From assembly GCF_024508275.1 (NCBI RefSeq), contig NZ_CP101989.1, forward strand, positions 3,162,001 to 3,226,000: DNA of 64,000 bases, written 5' to 3'. This document shows, piece after piece, positions 51,518 to 60,052 of this stretch. The notes below the pieces were generated by a model. It searched no databases, was not told the DNA's origin, and was given only the letters and a program-made list of their open reading frames with translations. This DNA comes from Cellulomonas wangsupingiae (GTDB lineage: Bacteria > Actinomycetota > Actinomycetes > Actinomycetales > Cellulomonadaceae). The translations under genes and the position numbers were made by a program. How positions within the stretch are numbered: the stretch's first letter is position 1; every line of letters starts with the position of its first letter.

Positions 51518-52351
51518 TCAGCGGACATCGTGGCGCCGCAACCGGTACGCCGCCGCGCCGAGCGCGACGAGCACCCACGCGGCGACGACGGCTCCCCCGC
51601 CCCACGCCCCGAGCTGCGGCCCGCGGGTCGCGGCGTCCAGCGCCGCGACCGCGGCGTCGTCCTGCGTGAGCCGGACACCCGACGACGGCAGGAACGCCCG
51701 GATCGTGTCGGTGACGCGACCGGGGTTCCGCGACAGGAGCTGGTCGCCGAGGACGAGGAGCACGATGCCGCCGACGATCGCGTCGGCGGGCCGCCGCAGC
51801 AGCGCACCGAGACCGAGGCCGAGCAGCGCGACGGCGGCGCACGCCAGGACGAACCCCAGCAGGGCACGCGCCGCGCCCGGGACGGACAGGTCGAGCGCCG
51901 GGGCGTCGCCCCCGAGGGTGCCCGCCGTCGCGAGGTACGAGCCGGCGAGGGCGAGGAGGGCCGTCACGGACGCGGCCACCGCCGTGACGAGGGCTTGCGC
52001 GGTGAGGACGGGGAGCCGCCGGGGCACGGTGGCGAAGGTCGTCCGTGCCGTCCCGGTCGTGTACTCCGACGTCCCCACCAGCGCACCCAGGACGAGGAAC
52101 CCGATCTGGGCGAGGACGAAGCCGGAGGTGACGACCCACGACCCCGACCGACCGTCGTCAGGCCTGACGAACAGGCCCAGGCCGTAGGCGGTGACCGCCG
52201 CGACCACGACCGTGCCGAGCGCCAGCCAGCCGTTCGACCGCACGCTGACGAGCTTGGTCCACTCCGCGACGAGCACGCGGGTGAAGGTCGCACGCGTGCC
52301 GGGAGCCGCCCCGCGCGCGGCGCGCGCCGGTGAGGGTGCGACGGTCCTCAC
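51518..52351 (-). CDS. ABC-2-type exporter permease (second subunit)
   Basis: A 277-residue membrane subunit with six helices. TRVLVAEWTKLVSVRSNGWL is the usual cytoplasmic N-terminal block of bacitracin- and lantibiotic-type permeases, and GTSEYTTGTARTTFATVPRR is the characteristic loop after helix 2. The GTG start overlaps the preceding permease stop by 4 bp (GTGA, 52348-52351). It shares the same plan as the next entry and probably forms a heterodimer with it. Confidence 0.85.
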   Translation of the reverse strand: MRTVAPSPARAARGAAPGTRATFTRVLVAEWTKLVSVRSNGWLALGTVVVAAVTAYGLGLFVRPDDGRSGSWVVTSGFVLAQIGFLVLGALVGTSEYTTGTARTTFATVPRRLPVLTAQALVTAVAASVTALLALAGSYLATAGTLGGDAPALDLSVPGAARALLGFVLACAAVALLGLGLGALLRRPADAIVGGIVLLVLGDQLLSRNPGRVTDTIRAFLPSSGVRLTQDDAAVAALDAATRGPQLGAWGGGAVVAAWVLVALGAAAYRLRRHDVR

Positions 52352-53214
52352 CGCACGTCCCGGGTCCGCAGCCGCAGGACCGCCGCCGCGAGCAGGACGA
52401 GGATCCAGGCCGCGAGCACCAGGCCGCCGTCCACCTGGCTGAGGTCCGGCACACCGTCGCCCGCCATGTTCGCGACCGAGGGCTCGACCACCATCGTCTG
52501 GGCAGCCCCCGGGCTGAGCACCGCGATCATGCCGGCGACGCTGGTGTCCGGGGCGGCCTCGCCCGGCACCGTCGGGGCCGCAGGGAATGCCGACATCACC
52601 GAGAAGGGCAGCAGCACCGCCAGGAACAGCGCCGTCACCATGGCCGGGACGGTCCGGCGCAGCAGCGCGCCGATCGCCTGCCCGAAGAGCGCCAGGCCGA
52701 CGAGGAGCAGCACCATCCCGAGCAGGATGCCCGGCGTGTGGCCGCTCGCGAGGTCGAGCGGGATGCCGCGCGCGCCCGCCGAGGGCAGGAGGCCCAGGAC
52801 GCAGACGACCGTCGTCAGCACGGCGACCACCAGCGCGAACGCCGCCAGGGCGAGCGTCTGGGCAGGGAGCGCGGGCCACCGTCGCGGGACCACGGTGTAC
52901 GTCGTGCGGAACACGCCCGTGCGGAACTCGCCCGCACCGACGAGCACGCCCAGCACCAGCGGGCCCAGCTGGGCCAGGAGCAGACCGGACGACAGGTCGC
53001 CGACCGGGCGGAAGCCGGGGTCGACCGACGACGCCTGGGCGCTCACGTAGGTGAGGAGTCCCGCCACGGCCACCGTCACCGCGGCGATCCACCACGGGGA
53101 GCGCAGCGAGACGATCTTGGTCCACTCGGCCGTCAGGACGCGTCCGAACGTCGGGCCGGAGCGCGTGGACGGAGCCACCTTCGGCGCCTGCGGAGCCGTG
53201 GTCGCGGCGCTCAT
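52348..53214 (-). CDS. ABC-2-type exporter permease (first subunit)
   Basis: A 288-residue membrane subunit with six helices, similar in plan to the product of the following gene: GRVLTAEWTKIVSLRSPWW at the start and GAGEFRTGVFRTTYTVVPRR after helix 2. The two permease genes likely arose by duplication. Its ATG overlaps the ATPase stop as ATGA (53211-53214). Confidence 0.85.
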   Translation of the reverse strand: MSAATTAPQAPKVAPSTRSGPTFGRVLTAEWTKIVSLRSPWWIAAVTVAVAGLLTYVSAQASSVDPGFRPVGDLSSGLLLAQLGPLVLGVLVGAGEFRTGVFRTTYTVVPRRWPALPAQTLALAAFALVVAVLTTVVCVLGLLPSAGARGIPLDLASGHTPGILLGMVLLLVGLALFGQAIGALLRRTVPAMVTALFLAVLLPFSVMSAFPAAPTVPGEAAPDTSVAGMIAVLSPGAAQTMVVEPSVANMAGDGVPDLSQVDGGLVLAAWILVLLAAAVLRLRTRDVR

Positions 53215-54137
53215 CGGGCACCTCCGCGGGTGTCGGCCGTGCGGTACTCGACGGCGTGGTCGGTCAGCTGCAGGTACGCCTCCTCGAGCGAGCCGGCCTC
53301 GGTGCCGAGCTCGAGGACGGTCGCCCCGCACCGGCGTGCGGCGGTGCCCACGTCGTCGACGGACGCGCCGCGGACCTCCAGCACGCCGCCTGCCTGCGGC
53401 GTGACCTGCGCGCCGGCGGCGAGCAGCTCGCGGGCGAGCGGCTCCGGGTCGGTGGTGCGCACCCGCACGGTGCCGGCGCGCGCGGACCGGTCGACGATCT
53501 CCTGGACCGTCGCGTCCGCGAGCAGCCGACCGCGGCCGATGATGACGACCCGGTCGGCGCACAGCGCGAGCTCGTGCATGAGGTGCGACGAGAGCAGCAC
53601 CGTGCGCCCCTCGGCCGCGAGCTCGCGGACCAGGCGCCGTACCCACAGCACGCCGTCGGGGTCCAGGCCGTTGACCGGCTCGTCGAGGATGAGCGTGGTG
53701 GGGTCGCCCAGCAGCGCGCCGGCGATGCCGAGCCGCTGGCCCATGCCGAGAGAGAACGTGCCCGCGCGGCGGTGCGCGGCCGGCTCCAGGCCGGTCTGCG
53801 CGATGACCTCACGGACGCGGGCCTTGCCGATGCCGTGCGTCTGCGCCATCGCCAGGAGGTGCTTGTACGCGGTGCGGCCCGGGTGCACCGAGCGGGCGTC
53901 GAGCATGACGCCCACGGCGTGCAGGGGCGCCGGCAGGTCGGCGTACCGGCGCCCGTCGACGCGGGTGGTCCCCGCCGTGGGGCGCTCGAGCCCGACGACC
54001 ACGCGCATGGTCGTCGACTTGCCGGCGCCGTTGGGCCCGAGGAACCCGGTGACGGTCCCGGGCCGCGCGGCGAACGTCAGCCCGTCCACGGCCGTCGTGC
54101 TGCCGTAGCGCTTGGTCAGCGCCTCCACCTCGATCAT
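53211..54137 (-). CDS. ABC exporter ATPase (bacitracin/lantibiotic-resistance type)
   Basis: A 308-residue ATPase. Walker A GPNGAGKST, signature FSLGMGQRLGIAGALLG (variant SLGMGQ, usual for this subfamily), Walker B LILDEPVNGLDPDG and the switch His in LLSSHLMHE are present. A C-terminal 75-residue regulatory domain follows. GGAGGAGAC precedes the ATG. It heads the five-gene cluster ATPase, permease, permease, kinase, response regulator, a layout used for export of or resistance to antimicrobial peptides. A divergent TetR gene starts 196 bp away. Confidence 0.9.
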   Translation of the reverse strand: MIEVEALTKRYGSTTAVDGLTFAARPGTVTGFLGPNGAGKSTTMRVVVGLERPTAGTTRVDGRRYADLPAPLHAVGVMLDARSVHPGRTAYKHLLAMAQTHGIGKARVREVIAQTGLEPAAHRRAGTFSLGMGQRLGIAGALLGDPTTLILDEPVNGLDPDGVLWVRRLVRELAAEGRTVLLSSHLMHELALCADRVVIIGRGRLLADATVQEIVDRSARAGTVRVRTTDPEPLARELLAAGAQVTPQAGGVLEVRGASVDDVGTAARRCGATVLELGTEAGSLEEAYLQLTDHAVEYRTADTRGGAR

Positions 54138-54245
54138 GACGTCTCCTCCGTGTCGGTCCGGCCCGTGCCGGGCTGCCGTCGGCGACGCTACGGAGACGCA
54201 CCGGGGTGCCAGCACCTGCCGGTGGACGAGAAGCGGCGGGTGGGT

Positions 54246-54267
54246 TCCTCCTCCCGTGGGAGGAGGA
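54246..54267. promoter_or_regulatory. 22-bp palindrome between the ABC operon and the TetR gene
   Basis: TCCTCCTCCC and GGGAGGAGGA are perfect 10-bp inverted arms around a GT centre. The site lies 49 bp upstream of the TATAGGCT -10 region (54295-54302) of the TetR gene and 109 bp from the ABC ATPase start. It is a good operator candidate for either the TetR protein or the cluster's response regulator. As an RNA it would not fold with a 2-base loop, which favours a DNA-binding site. Confidence 0.55.
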
Positions 54268-54333
54268 GCCCGTCCGGGAGCCGTGCCTACGGGGTATAGG
54301 CTGGGGCCTTCGTCTTGTAGCGAGGAGCTCCCG

Positions 54334-54903
54334 ATGGCCACCCGTGCCGGACTGACCGTGCCTCTCCTGACCACCGCCGCCGCCGAGCTCGCCGACGACC
54401 TGGGCTTCGATCAGGTCACCGTGTCCGCGGTCGCGCGTCGCGTCGGCGTGCAGCCGGCCAGCCTGTACGCGCACCTGCGCGGATCGGACGACCTGCGCAC
54501 GAAGGTGAGCGTGCTCGCCCTCGAGGAGCTCGGCGACCGGCTGGCGGTGGCACTGGCGGGGCGCGCCCGCCGGGAGGCGCTGCAGGCCCTGGTCGACGTC
54601 ATGCGTGACTACGCCCGGGAGCACCCCGGCCGCTGGGCCGCCACGCAGGTGCGCGTCGACTACACGCAGGCCGCCGCCGCGGGCACGCGCATCTCGGCCC
54701 TGACCGCCGGGGCGCTGCACGGCTACGGGCTGCCGGCCGCGGAGCGCCCGCACGCGGTCAGGTTCGTCGGGAGCACCGTCAACGGGTTCCTGCACCTGCA
54801 GGCGGTCGGCGGCTTCGACCACTCGGCACCCGACGCCGAGACGTCCTGGGCCCGGACGGTCGACGCCCTCGACGCCGCGCTGGACGCCTGGCCCCACCAC
54901 TGA
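54334..54903 (+). CDS. TetR-family regulator with WHG-like C-terminal domain
   Basis: A 189-residue regulator. The helix-turn-helix region is FDQVTVSAVARRVGVQPASL followed by YAHLRGSDDL. The C-terminal half, with HGYGLPAAERPHAVRFVGSTVNGF, resembles the WHG-type ligand domain. GAGGAG precedes the ATG by 6 bases. It is divergent from the ABC exporter operon and 25 bp upstream of an SGNH hydrolase gene, with which it may be co-transcribed; either could be its target. Confidence 0.85.
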   Translation: MATRAGLTVPLLTTAAAELADDLGFDQVTVSAVARRVGVQPASLYAHLRGSDDLRTKVSVLALEELGDRLAVALAGRARREALQALVDVMRDYAREHPGRWAATQVRVDYTQAAAAGTRISALTAGALHGYGLPAAERPHAVRFVGSTVNGFLHLQAVGGFDHSAPDAETSWARTVDALDAALDAWPHH

Positions 54904-54928
54904 CCACCCCCGCACCACGAGGACGACG

Positions 54929-56101
54929 ATGACCACCCCCCTGCTCACCATCCCCCTGACCGACGACCTGTTCCGCGGCGCCCTGGAGCTCGAGCGGACC
55001 GGGCGCGGCGTCCAGCCGCACCGGCTGCCCGGCTGGGCACGCCGCCAGCTGCCGGACCCGCAGCTGCTCATGGCCGAGGCGCAGCCGTCCGGCGTGCGCC
55101 TGGTCGGCCGCACGCGCGCGACCCGCATCGAGCTCGACTCGCTGCCGACGCGCGTCACCTACGTCGGCGCCCCGGCACGGCCGGACGGCGTGTACGAGCT
55201 GCTCGTCGACGGCGCGCCCGCGGGCCGGGCGACCGTCGACGGCGGCGACGTGCTGGCGATCGACCCCACCACCGGCGCGCGCGAGGTCCGCCCGGGTGCA
55301 CCCGGCACGGTGACGTTCGCCGACCTGCCGGACCGGGACAAGACCGTCGAGCTGTGGCTGCCGCACAACGAGCTCGCCACCCTCGTCGGGCTGCGTGCCG
55401 ACGCCCCCGTGGAGCCCGTCCCCGCCGACGGCCGGCCGGTGTGGCTGCACCACGGCTCGTCCATCAGCCACGGCTCCAACGCGCTGACGCCGACGGGGAC
55501 CTGGCCGGCGCTCGCGGCGCGCGCCGCGGGGGTCGACCTGGTGAACCTCGGGTTCGGCGGCAGCGCGCTGCTGGACCCGCAGACCGCACGGACCATGCGC
55601 GACGTCCCGGCCGACCTGGTCTCCGTGAAGATCGGCATCAACATCGTCAACGGCGACACGATGCGGCTGCGGGCGTTCACCGCGGCGGTGCACGGGTTCC
55701 TCGACACGATCCGCGACGGGCACCCGCGCACCCCGCTGCTCGTGGTGTCCCCGCTGCTGTGCCCGATCCACGAGGACACCCCGGGACCGGGGGCGTTCGA
55801 CCCGAGCAGCTTCGGCTCGGGTCCGGTGCGGTTCATGGCCACGGGCGACCCGGCCGAGGTGCCCGCGGGCAGGTTGACGCTGACGGTCGTCCGCGACGAG
55901 CTGCGCCGCATCGTCGCCCAGCGCCGTCAGGAGGACCTCCTGCTGGGCTACCTCGACGGGCGCGAGCTGTATGGCGCCGACGACGCGGCGGCCCACCCGC
56001 TGCCCGACGCGCTGCACCCCGACGCCGCGACGCACCGGGTCGTCGGGGAGCGGTTCGCGCGTCTGGCGTTCGGCCCCGGCGGCGCGCTCGCCGGCGCGTG
56101 A
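54929..56101 (+). CDS. SGNH/GDSL-family hydrolase
   Basis: A 390-residue esterase-like protein. The first 170 residues form a beta-rich accessory domain. The catalytic domain has [14 protein letters not shown] with the nucleophile serine, [12 protein letters not shown] (oxyanion Gly and Asn), [13 protein letters not shown], and a C-terminal [12 protein letters not shown] supplying the Asp-His pair. There is no signal peptide, so it acts inside the cell, perhaps on acetylated sugars or small esters. ACGAGGACG lies ahead of the ATG. It is one of the clearer two-domain SGNH forms seen in actinobacteria. Confidence 0.85.
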   Translation: MTTPLLTIPLTDDLFRGALELERTGRGVQPHRLPGWARRQLPDPQLLMAEAQPSGVRLVGRTRATRIELDSLPTRVTYVGAPARPDGVYELLVDGAPAGRATVDGGDVLAIDPTTGAREVRPGAPGTVTFADLPDRDKTVELWLPHNELATLVGLRADAPVEPVPADGRPVWLHHGSSISHGSNALTPTGTWPALAARAAGVDLVNLGFGGSALLDPQTARTMRDVPADLVSVKIGINIVNGDTMRLRAFTAAVHGFLDTIRDGHPRTPLLVVSPLLCPIHEDTPGPGAFDPSSFGSGPVRFMATGDPAEVPAGRLTLTVVRDELRRIVAQRRQEDLLLGYLDGRELYGADDAAAHPLPDALHPDAATHRVVGERFARLAFGPGGALAGA

Positions 56102-56172
56102 CGCCCGGCGCACCACGACGGGCGGGCGACCGCTTACCGCGAGACGCGACAAGTTGGCCCCCGAAGGGCTGG

Positions 56173-56184
56173 CGAAACGTTTAA
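56173..56184 (+). promoter_or_regulatory. LacI-type operator candidate upstream of the arabinofuranosidase gene
   Basis: CGAAACGTTTAA contains the perfect palindrome AAACGTTT (56175-56182), the core of LacI-family operators (AAACGNTT type) that often control glycosidase genes. It lies 155 bp upstream of the GH62 start codon. Confidence 0.45.
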
Positions 56185-56282
56185 GCCGTCTCTGCACCCC
56201 TTCAGTCCGACGGGCACCGCGTGGCAATGTGAAGGTTCACAATCGCCACCGCAGCGCCGGGCGACGACGAGGCCGACCCGGC

Positions 56283-56298
56283 GCTGTGACGTCACAGC
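56283..56298. promoter_or_regulatory. Perfect 16-bp palindrome upstream of the arabinofuranosidase gene
   Basis: GCTGTGACGTCACAGC is its own reverse complement and lies 38 bp upstream of the GH62 start codon. TGTGA/TCACA resemble CRP/GlxR half-sites, but the 2-base spacer is too short for those proteins (6 bases), so the binding factor is unknown. Location suggests a role in control of the enzyme. Confidence 0.55.
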
Positions 56299-56336
56299 AG
56301 TCCCCCGCTCGATCCCGTGACTCGAAGGAGAGCAGC

Positions 56337-57893
56337 ATGAGACCAGCACGCGCATCCGGGCCCCGCCCGGTGCCAGGACTCCGACGCCGGTGGGCGTCCG
56401 CGCTCGTGGCCGCAGCGACGGCCACGTCGGCCGTCGCGATCTCGTTGGCCGTCGCCCCCGCGGCGTCCGCGGCGACCGTCGACCCCAACGCCTCGTACGT
56501 GCTGGTCAACCGCGGCAGCGGCAAGGCCCTCGACGTCTACAACCTGTCCACGGCCGACGGCGCCCGCATCACGCAGTGGAGCCGCAACGACGGCTCGCAG
56601 CAGCAGTGGCAGTTCGTCGACTCGGGCAACGGCGCCTACCGGATCAAGTCGCGACTGTCGGGCAAGGTCCTGGACGTCAGCAACTGGTCGACCTCCAACG
56701 GCGGCGCGATCGTCCAGTACACCGACCGCAACCAGGCCAACCAGCAGTTCCGCCTGCAGGACGTCGCCGGCGGCTACGTCACGCTCATCAGCGTGCACTC
56801 CGGGCTGGCGGTGGAGGTCCAGGGCGCCTCGACGGCGGACGGCGCGAACATCGTGCAGTACTCCAGCTGGGGCGGGACCAACCAGCAGTGGCAGCTCGTG
56901 CAGCTCGGCGGCGGCTCCACCCCGACCCCGACCACGTCACCCACGCCCGGTCCGACCGCCTCACCGAGCCCGCCGCCGACGGGCACGTGCTCCCTGCCGT
57001 CGTCGTACCGCTGGCGGGACTCCGGCGTGCTGGCGCAGCCGCGCTCCGGATGGGCGTCGCTCAAGGACTTCACCGTCGCGCCGTACAACGGCCAGCAGCT
57101 CGTGTACGCCACGACGCACGACAACGGCGAGTCGTGGGGCTCGATGAAGTTCGGGCTGTTCACGAACTACTCGCAGATGGCGTCGGCCAGCCAGAACTCC
57201 ATGCCGTTCACGGCCGTCGCACCGTCGCTGTTCTACTTCGCCCCGAAGAACATCTGGGTGCTGGCTTACCAGTGGGGCGGCCCGGCGTTCTCGTACCGGA
57301 CGTCCACCAACCCGGACAACGTCAACGGCTGGTCGGCGCACCAGACGCTGTTCACCGGCTCGATCAACAACTCCGGGACCGGTCCGATCGACCAGGCGCT
57401 CATCGGTGACGACCAGAACATGTACCTGTTCTTCGCCGGGGACAACGGCCGCATCTACCGGGCCAGCATGCCGATCGGGAACTTCCCGGGCAGCTTCGGG
57501 TCGAGCTACGAGACGATCATGACCGACTCGACGAACAACCTGTTCGAGGCCGTGCAGGTCTACAAGCTCGCCGGGCAGCAGCGGTACCTCATGATCGTCG
57601 AGGCCATCGGGTCGCAGGGCCGCTACTTCCGGTCCTTCACGGCCACCAGCCTCGGCGGCACGTGGACGCCGCAGGCCGCGTCCGAGAGCAACCCGTTCGC
57701 GGGCAAGGCCAACAGCGGTGCGACGTGGACGAACGACATCAGCCACGGTGAGCTGCTGCGCACCAGCGCGGACCAGACCATGACGGTCGACCCGTGCAAC
57801 CTGCAGCTGCTCTACCAGGGCCGCTCCCCGAGCTCCGGTGGCGACTACGGCCGCCTGCCGTACCGCCCGGGCCTGCTGACGATGCAGCGGTAG
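56337..57893 (+). CDS. Secreted GH62 alpha-L-arabinofuranosidase with N-terminal CBM13 (ricin-type) module
   Basis: A 518-residue enzyme that removes arabinose side chains from arabinoxylan. Signal peptide about 1-44, ending in PAASA. A beta-trefoil CBM13 (about 48-198) has three repeats with QQQWQF, NQQFRL and NQQWQL. A Thr/Pro/Ser linker (about 200-220) leads to the GH62 five-bladed propeller (about 225-518), with [20 protein letters not shown], an internal [30 protein letters not shown] and [11 protein letters not shown], the last holding the likely catalytic Glu. AAGGAG precedes the ATG. A strong terminator follows. It fits a cellulose/hemicellulose degrader, with the sugar permease at 325 as a possible partner. 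Confidence 0.93.
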   Translation: MRPARASGPRPVPGLRRRWASALVAAATATSAVAISLAVAPAASAATVDPNASYVLVNRGSGKALDVYNLSTADGARITQWSRNDGSQQQWQFVDSGNGAYRIKSRLSGKVLDVSNWSTSNGGAIVQYTDRNQANQQFRLQDVAGGYVTLISVHSGLAVEVQGASTADGANIVQYSSWGGTNQQWQLVQLGGGSTPTPTTSPTPGPTASPSPPPTGTCSLPSSYRWRDSGVLAQPRSGWASLKDFTVAPYNGQQLVYATTHDNGESWGSMKFGLFTNYSQMASASQNSMPFTAVAPSLFYFAPKNIWVLAYQWGGPAFSYRTSTNPDNVNGWSAHQTLFTGSINNSGTGPIDQALIGDDQNMYLFFAGDNGRIYRASMPIGNFPGSFGSSYETIMTDSTNNLFEAVQVYKLAGQQRYLMIVEAIGSQGRYFRSFTATSLGGTWTPQAASESNPFAGKANSGATWTNDISHGELLRTSADQTMTVDPCNLQLLYQGRSPSSGGDYGRLPYRPGLLTMQR

Positions 57894-57905
57894 GGCGCAC
57901 CCAGG

Positions 57906-57947
57906 GCCCGTGGGCCGGGCGACACTCGGCCCGCCCGGCCCACGGGC
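57906..57947 (+). terminator. Terminator of the arabinofuranosidase gene
   Basis: A perfect 15-bp stem, GCCCGTGGGCCGGGC against GCCCGGCCCACGGGC, with a 12-base loop, 13 bp after the stop codon. Its right arm touches the first repeat palindrome. Confidence 0.8.
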
Positions 57948-58163
57948 TGGATTGCTCTCTCACCAGGGGGTGAGAGAGCAATCCAGCCCACCCCCAGGGG
58001 TGAGAGAGCAATCCAGCCCACCGCTCCTGCACTCCGGGTCGGGCATGCCGGTGAGGATCGACTGGGCAGGCATCGGGTTCACCGCGGCGGCGCGGCTGCC
58101 TTCGTGCTGCTCACGACGGCAGCCATCCAGCACGACCCCGCACGACTGGATTGCTCTCTCACC
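57947..58163. repeat. Second locus of the palindromic repeat family
   Basis: A perfect 18-bp inverted repeat: left arm CTGGATTGCTCTCTCACC (57947-57964), AGGG loop, right arm to 57986. A 26-bp piece containing the right arm is repeated 30 bp later (57997-58022), and the left arm recurs exactly at 58146-58163. The arms share GGATYGCWCTCTCACC with the array at 10621-10821. The 120 bp between the copies hold no gene that I recognise. Confidence 0.8.
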
Positions 58164-58204
58164 ACCTGGGAGGGCGTGCACCACCTGGGAGGGCGTGCAC
58201 CACC
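58161..58204. repeat. 19-bp tandem repeat ahead of the beta-propeller gene
   Basis: ACCACCTGGGAGGGCGTGC occurs twice head to tail (58161-58198) with a partial third copy. Its first bases are the end of a palindromic repeat arm. It ends about 50 bp before the -10 box of the next gene. Confidence 0.8.
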
Positions 58205-58267
58205 CGGGGCTGGTCTGGTGCTCGTCCTCCTCTCCCCAGGGCGTGCGTGCGCCGCTAACCTGCGACG

Positions 58268-59749
58268 ATGGTGCGCCGGCCGACCCTGCACGACGTCGAG
58301 GTCGTCGACGACGACGAGCTCGACCCGAACCCCGCCCCCTCCGCCGCACCTGCGCGCCGTCGTCACCGACGGGCGCTGACGGCCGGTGCAGCGGTGCTCG
58401 CGGTCCTCGTGACCGGGGCGGTGGCGGCGCAAGTCGTCGCCGACCGCCGTGAGGACGCGCGGATCGCGGCGGTCGCGGCCCTGCCCGGCGCGGTGGCGCC
58501 GCTGGCCGGCCCTCCGCAGGTGCTGTGGGAGACGGCCCGGGACAGGCAGTTCGGTGTCGACGCGCGGGCCGCGGACGGCACCCTCGTCGGCGTGCGCGCC
58601 AGCACCGAGGGGCCGGTCCTGGTGGTCGGCCGGGACCCGCGCACCGGTGACGTGGTCTGGGAGGTGGAGCTCGTCGACGGGACGACGCGCCCGGCACCCG
58701 ACTCCGTGCCGGGCGAGCTCGTGGCGACCTCCGGGGCCTGTGCCGGCCTCCCCCGCGAGGAGCATCAGGTCGTCTGCCTCGTGCACGACGGCATGGCGGT
58801 GGTGGACGACGACGGCTGGCAGACCGTGCCGTCCACGGTGGCGCGAGTCGTCCTCCTCGACACCCGCGACGGGTCGGTCGCCGCGGACCTGTCCGAGGCG
58901 CTCGTCCCCACGAGCGCCTCGGCCCTCGCCGTCGTCGGCGACCTCGTGCTCACCACGGCGGGGCCCGGGGCACGCGTGCGGGCGGTGACCACCGACGGCG
59001 CGCGCCGGTGGGACCTCCCGGCGCCGGGCGCCACCACCGCCGAGGACGCCTACGTCCAGGCCACCGCGCTGGACGACCTGATCGCGATCGTGACCCCGAC
59101 CGTGGTGCGGCTGGTGGACGCCACCGGACGCCCCGTCCGCGACGTCCCGGTCCCGGACGGGCTGGCCCCGTCGTGGTGGGTCGACGGGGTGGTCCTCCTG
59201 GTGCCGGAGTTCGACGAGGGGGCGACGGACGGGACGTCGGTCGAGGCCCGCGGCGGTGTGGTGCGTCCCGAGGGTGTCGTCGAGCTGACGGGCGACCCCG
59301 TCGGCGTCGACCTGGACGACGGCAGCGTGCCGGGGCTCGTCCTGACGAGCGACGGGGGAGCCTTGCAGGGCTGGGGCGGGGACGGTCGCCGCCTGTGGTC
59401 GGCCGCCGTCGCGGCTCCCTGGGGAGCGATCCTCCTCGACGGCCGGCTGCACTTCACGTCGGGGGCGACCCTGGTCACGCTCGACGCGCGCACAGGTGAG
59501 GAGCTGTGGCGCTCCGACGCGACCACGACGTCCGTGGTCACCGACGGCCGGCACCTGCTCACCCTGGTGGAGCCGACGCGCGGCGAGGCGGGCCCCCAGC
59601 TGGTCGCGCTGGACCCCGTCGACGGCAGCGAGCGGTGGCGCAGCGCCCTGCCCGACGGCACGGACTCCCTCGAGAGCTACCTGCACCTGCTGATCGCCGC
59701 CGCCCACGACGAGACGACCGGGACGACCCGAGTGAGGGTCCTCGGCTGA
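58268..59749 (+). CDS. Membrane-anchored PQQ/WD-like beta-propeller protein
   Basis: A 493-residue protein. A 35-residue cytoplasmic leader and one helix (about 36-57) are followed by an extracytoplasmic beta-propeller. Blade motifs include GRDPRTGDVVWEVEL, LLDTRDGSVAADL, TLDARTGEELWRSD and ALDPVDGSERWRSAL, the PQQ-like pattern of A/LD..TG...W. The PQQ ligands themselves are not evident, so it is probably a structural or sensing propeller. Two cysteines (GACAGLP and VVCLVHD) may pair. TAACCT (58256-58261) lies 6 bases before the ATG, predicting a leaderless mRNA. The function is unknown. Confidence 0.75.
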   Translation: MVRRPTLHDVEVVDDDELDPNPAPSAAPARRRHRRALTAGAAVLAVLVTGAVAAQVVADRREDARIAAVAALPGAVAPLAGPPQVLWETARDRQFGVDARAADGTLVGVRASTEGPVLVVGRDPRTGDVVWEVELVDGTTRPAPDSVPGELVATSGACAGLPREEHQVVCLVHDGMAVVDDDGWQTVPSTVARVVLLDTRDGSVAADLSEALVPTSASALAVVGDLVLTTAGPGARVRAVTTDGARRWDLPAPGATTAEDAYVQATALDDLIAIVTPTVVRLVDATGRPVRDVPVPDGLAPSWWVDGVVLLVPEFDEGATDGTSVEARGGVVRPEGVVELTGDPVGVDLDDGSVPGLVLTSDGGALQGWGGDGRRLWSAAVAAPWGAILLDGRLHFTSGATLVTLDARTGEELWRSDATTTSVVTDGRHLLTLVEPTRGEAGPQLVALDPVDGSERWRSALPDGTDSLESYLHLLIAAAHDETTGTTRVRVLG

Positions 59750-59764
59750 CGCCCGGACACCGCT

Positions 59765-59960
59765 GCTGCGGGAACGCACGACGACCCGGGCGCTCTCGTG
59801 CGGCGCGCGCCCACCCTCGAGTGACGCGGTCAGCTCCGTCGCGGTGCACCCGGGCTCGACCGCCGTGAACCGGATGCCCTGCGCGGCCTTCGCGTACCGG
59901 AGCATCAGCATCGAGGCCGCGGCCTTCGAGGCGGAGTACAGGATCGGGTTGAGGTGCTCG
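59765..59960 (-). pseudogene. Remnant of a short-chain dehydrogenase/reductase
   Basis: A minus-strand fragment of about 65 codons reads NPILYSASKAAASMLMLRYA, then GIRFTAVEPGCTATELTA and APHESARVVVR. These are the SDR active-site YxxxK segment and the following PG block. There is no start codon in this frame, and just upstream the SDR strand FVSST appears in a different frame (about 59960-59985), so the gene has been frameshifted. The Rossmann half is missing. Both ends are lost, so this is a decayed relic. Confidence 0.65.
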
Positions 59961-60052
59961 ACACGAACAACTGCATGGTGTGGCGCGGCTGGAGGCGAAC
60001 CTGCGCGCGGCGCGACGCGTCGTCCGGCCGTGAGAGGCGACCGGCAGACGGG

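Noticed and set aside
49337..54137. A bacteriocin biosynthesis cluster around the ABC and two-component genes
   Set aside because: No precursor peptide or modification enzyme gene was found. The five genes fit export or resistance only.
56283..56298. CRP/GlxR site
   Set aside because: The half-sites TGTGA and TCACA are 2 bases apart, but CRP-type proteins need 6. It was kept as an unassigned palindrome.
59954..60052. Plus-strand fragment reading VLDTN that resembles an SDR segment
   Set aside because: Only a few residues match and the frame breaks at once. The minus-strand SDR fragment explains the region better.
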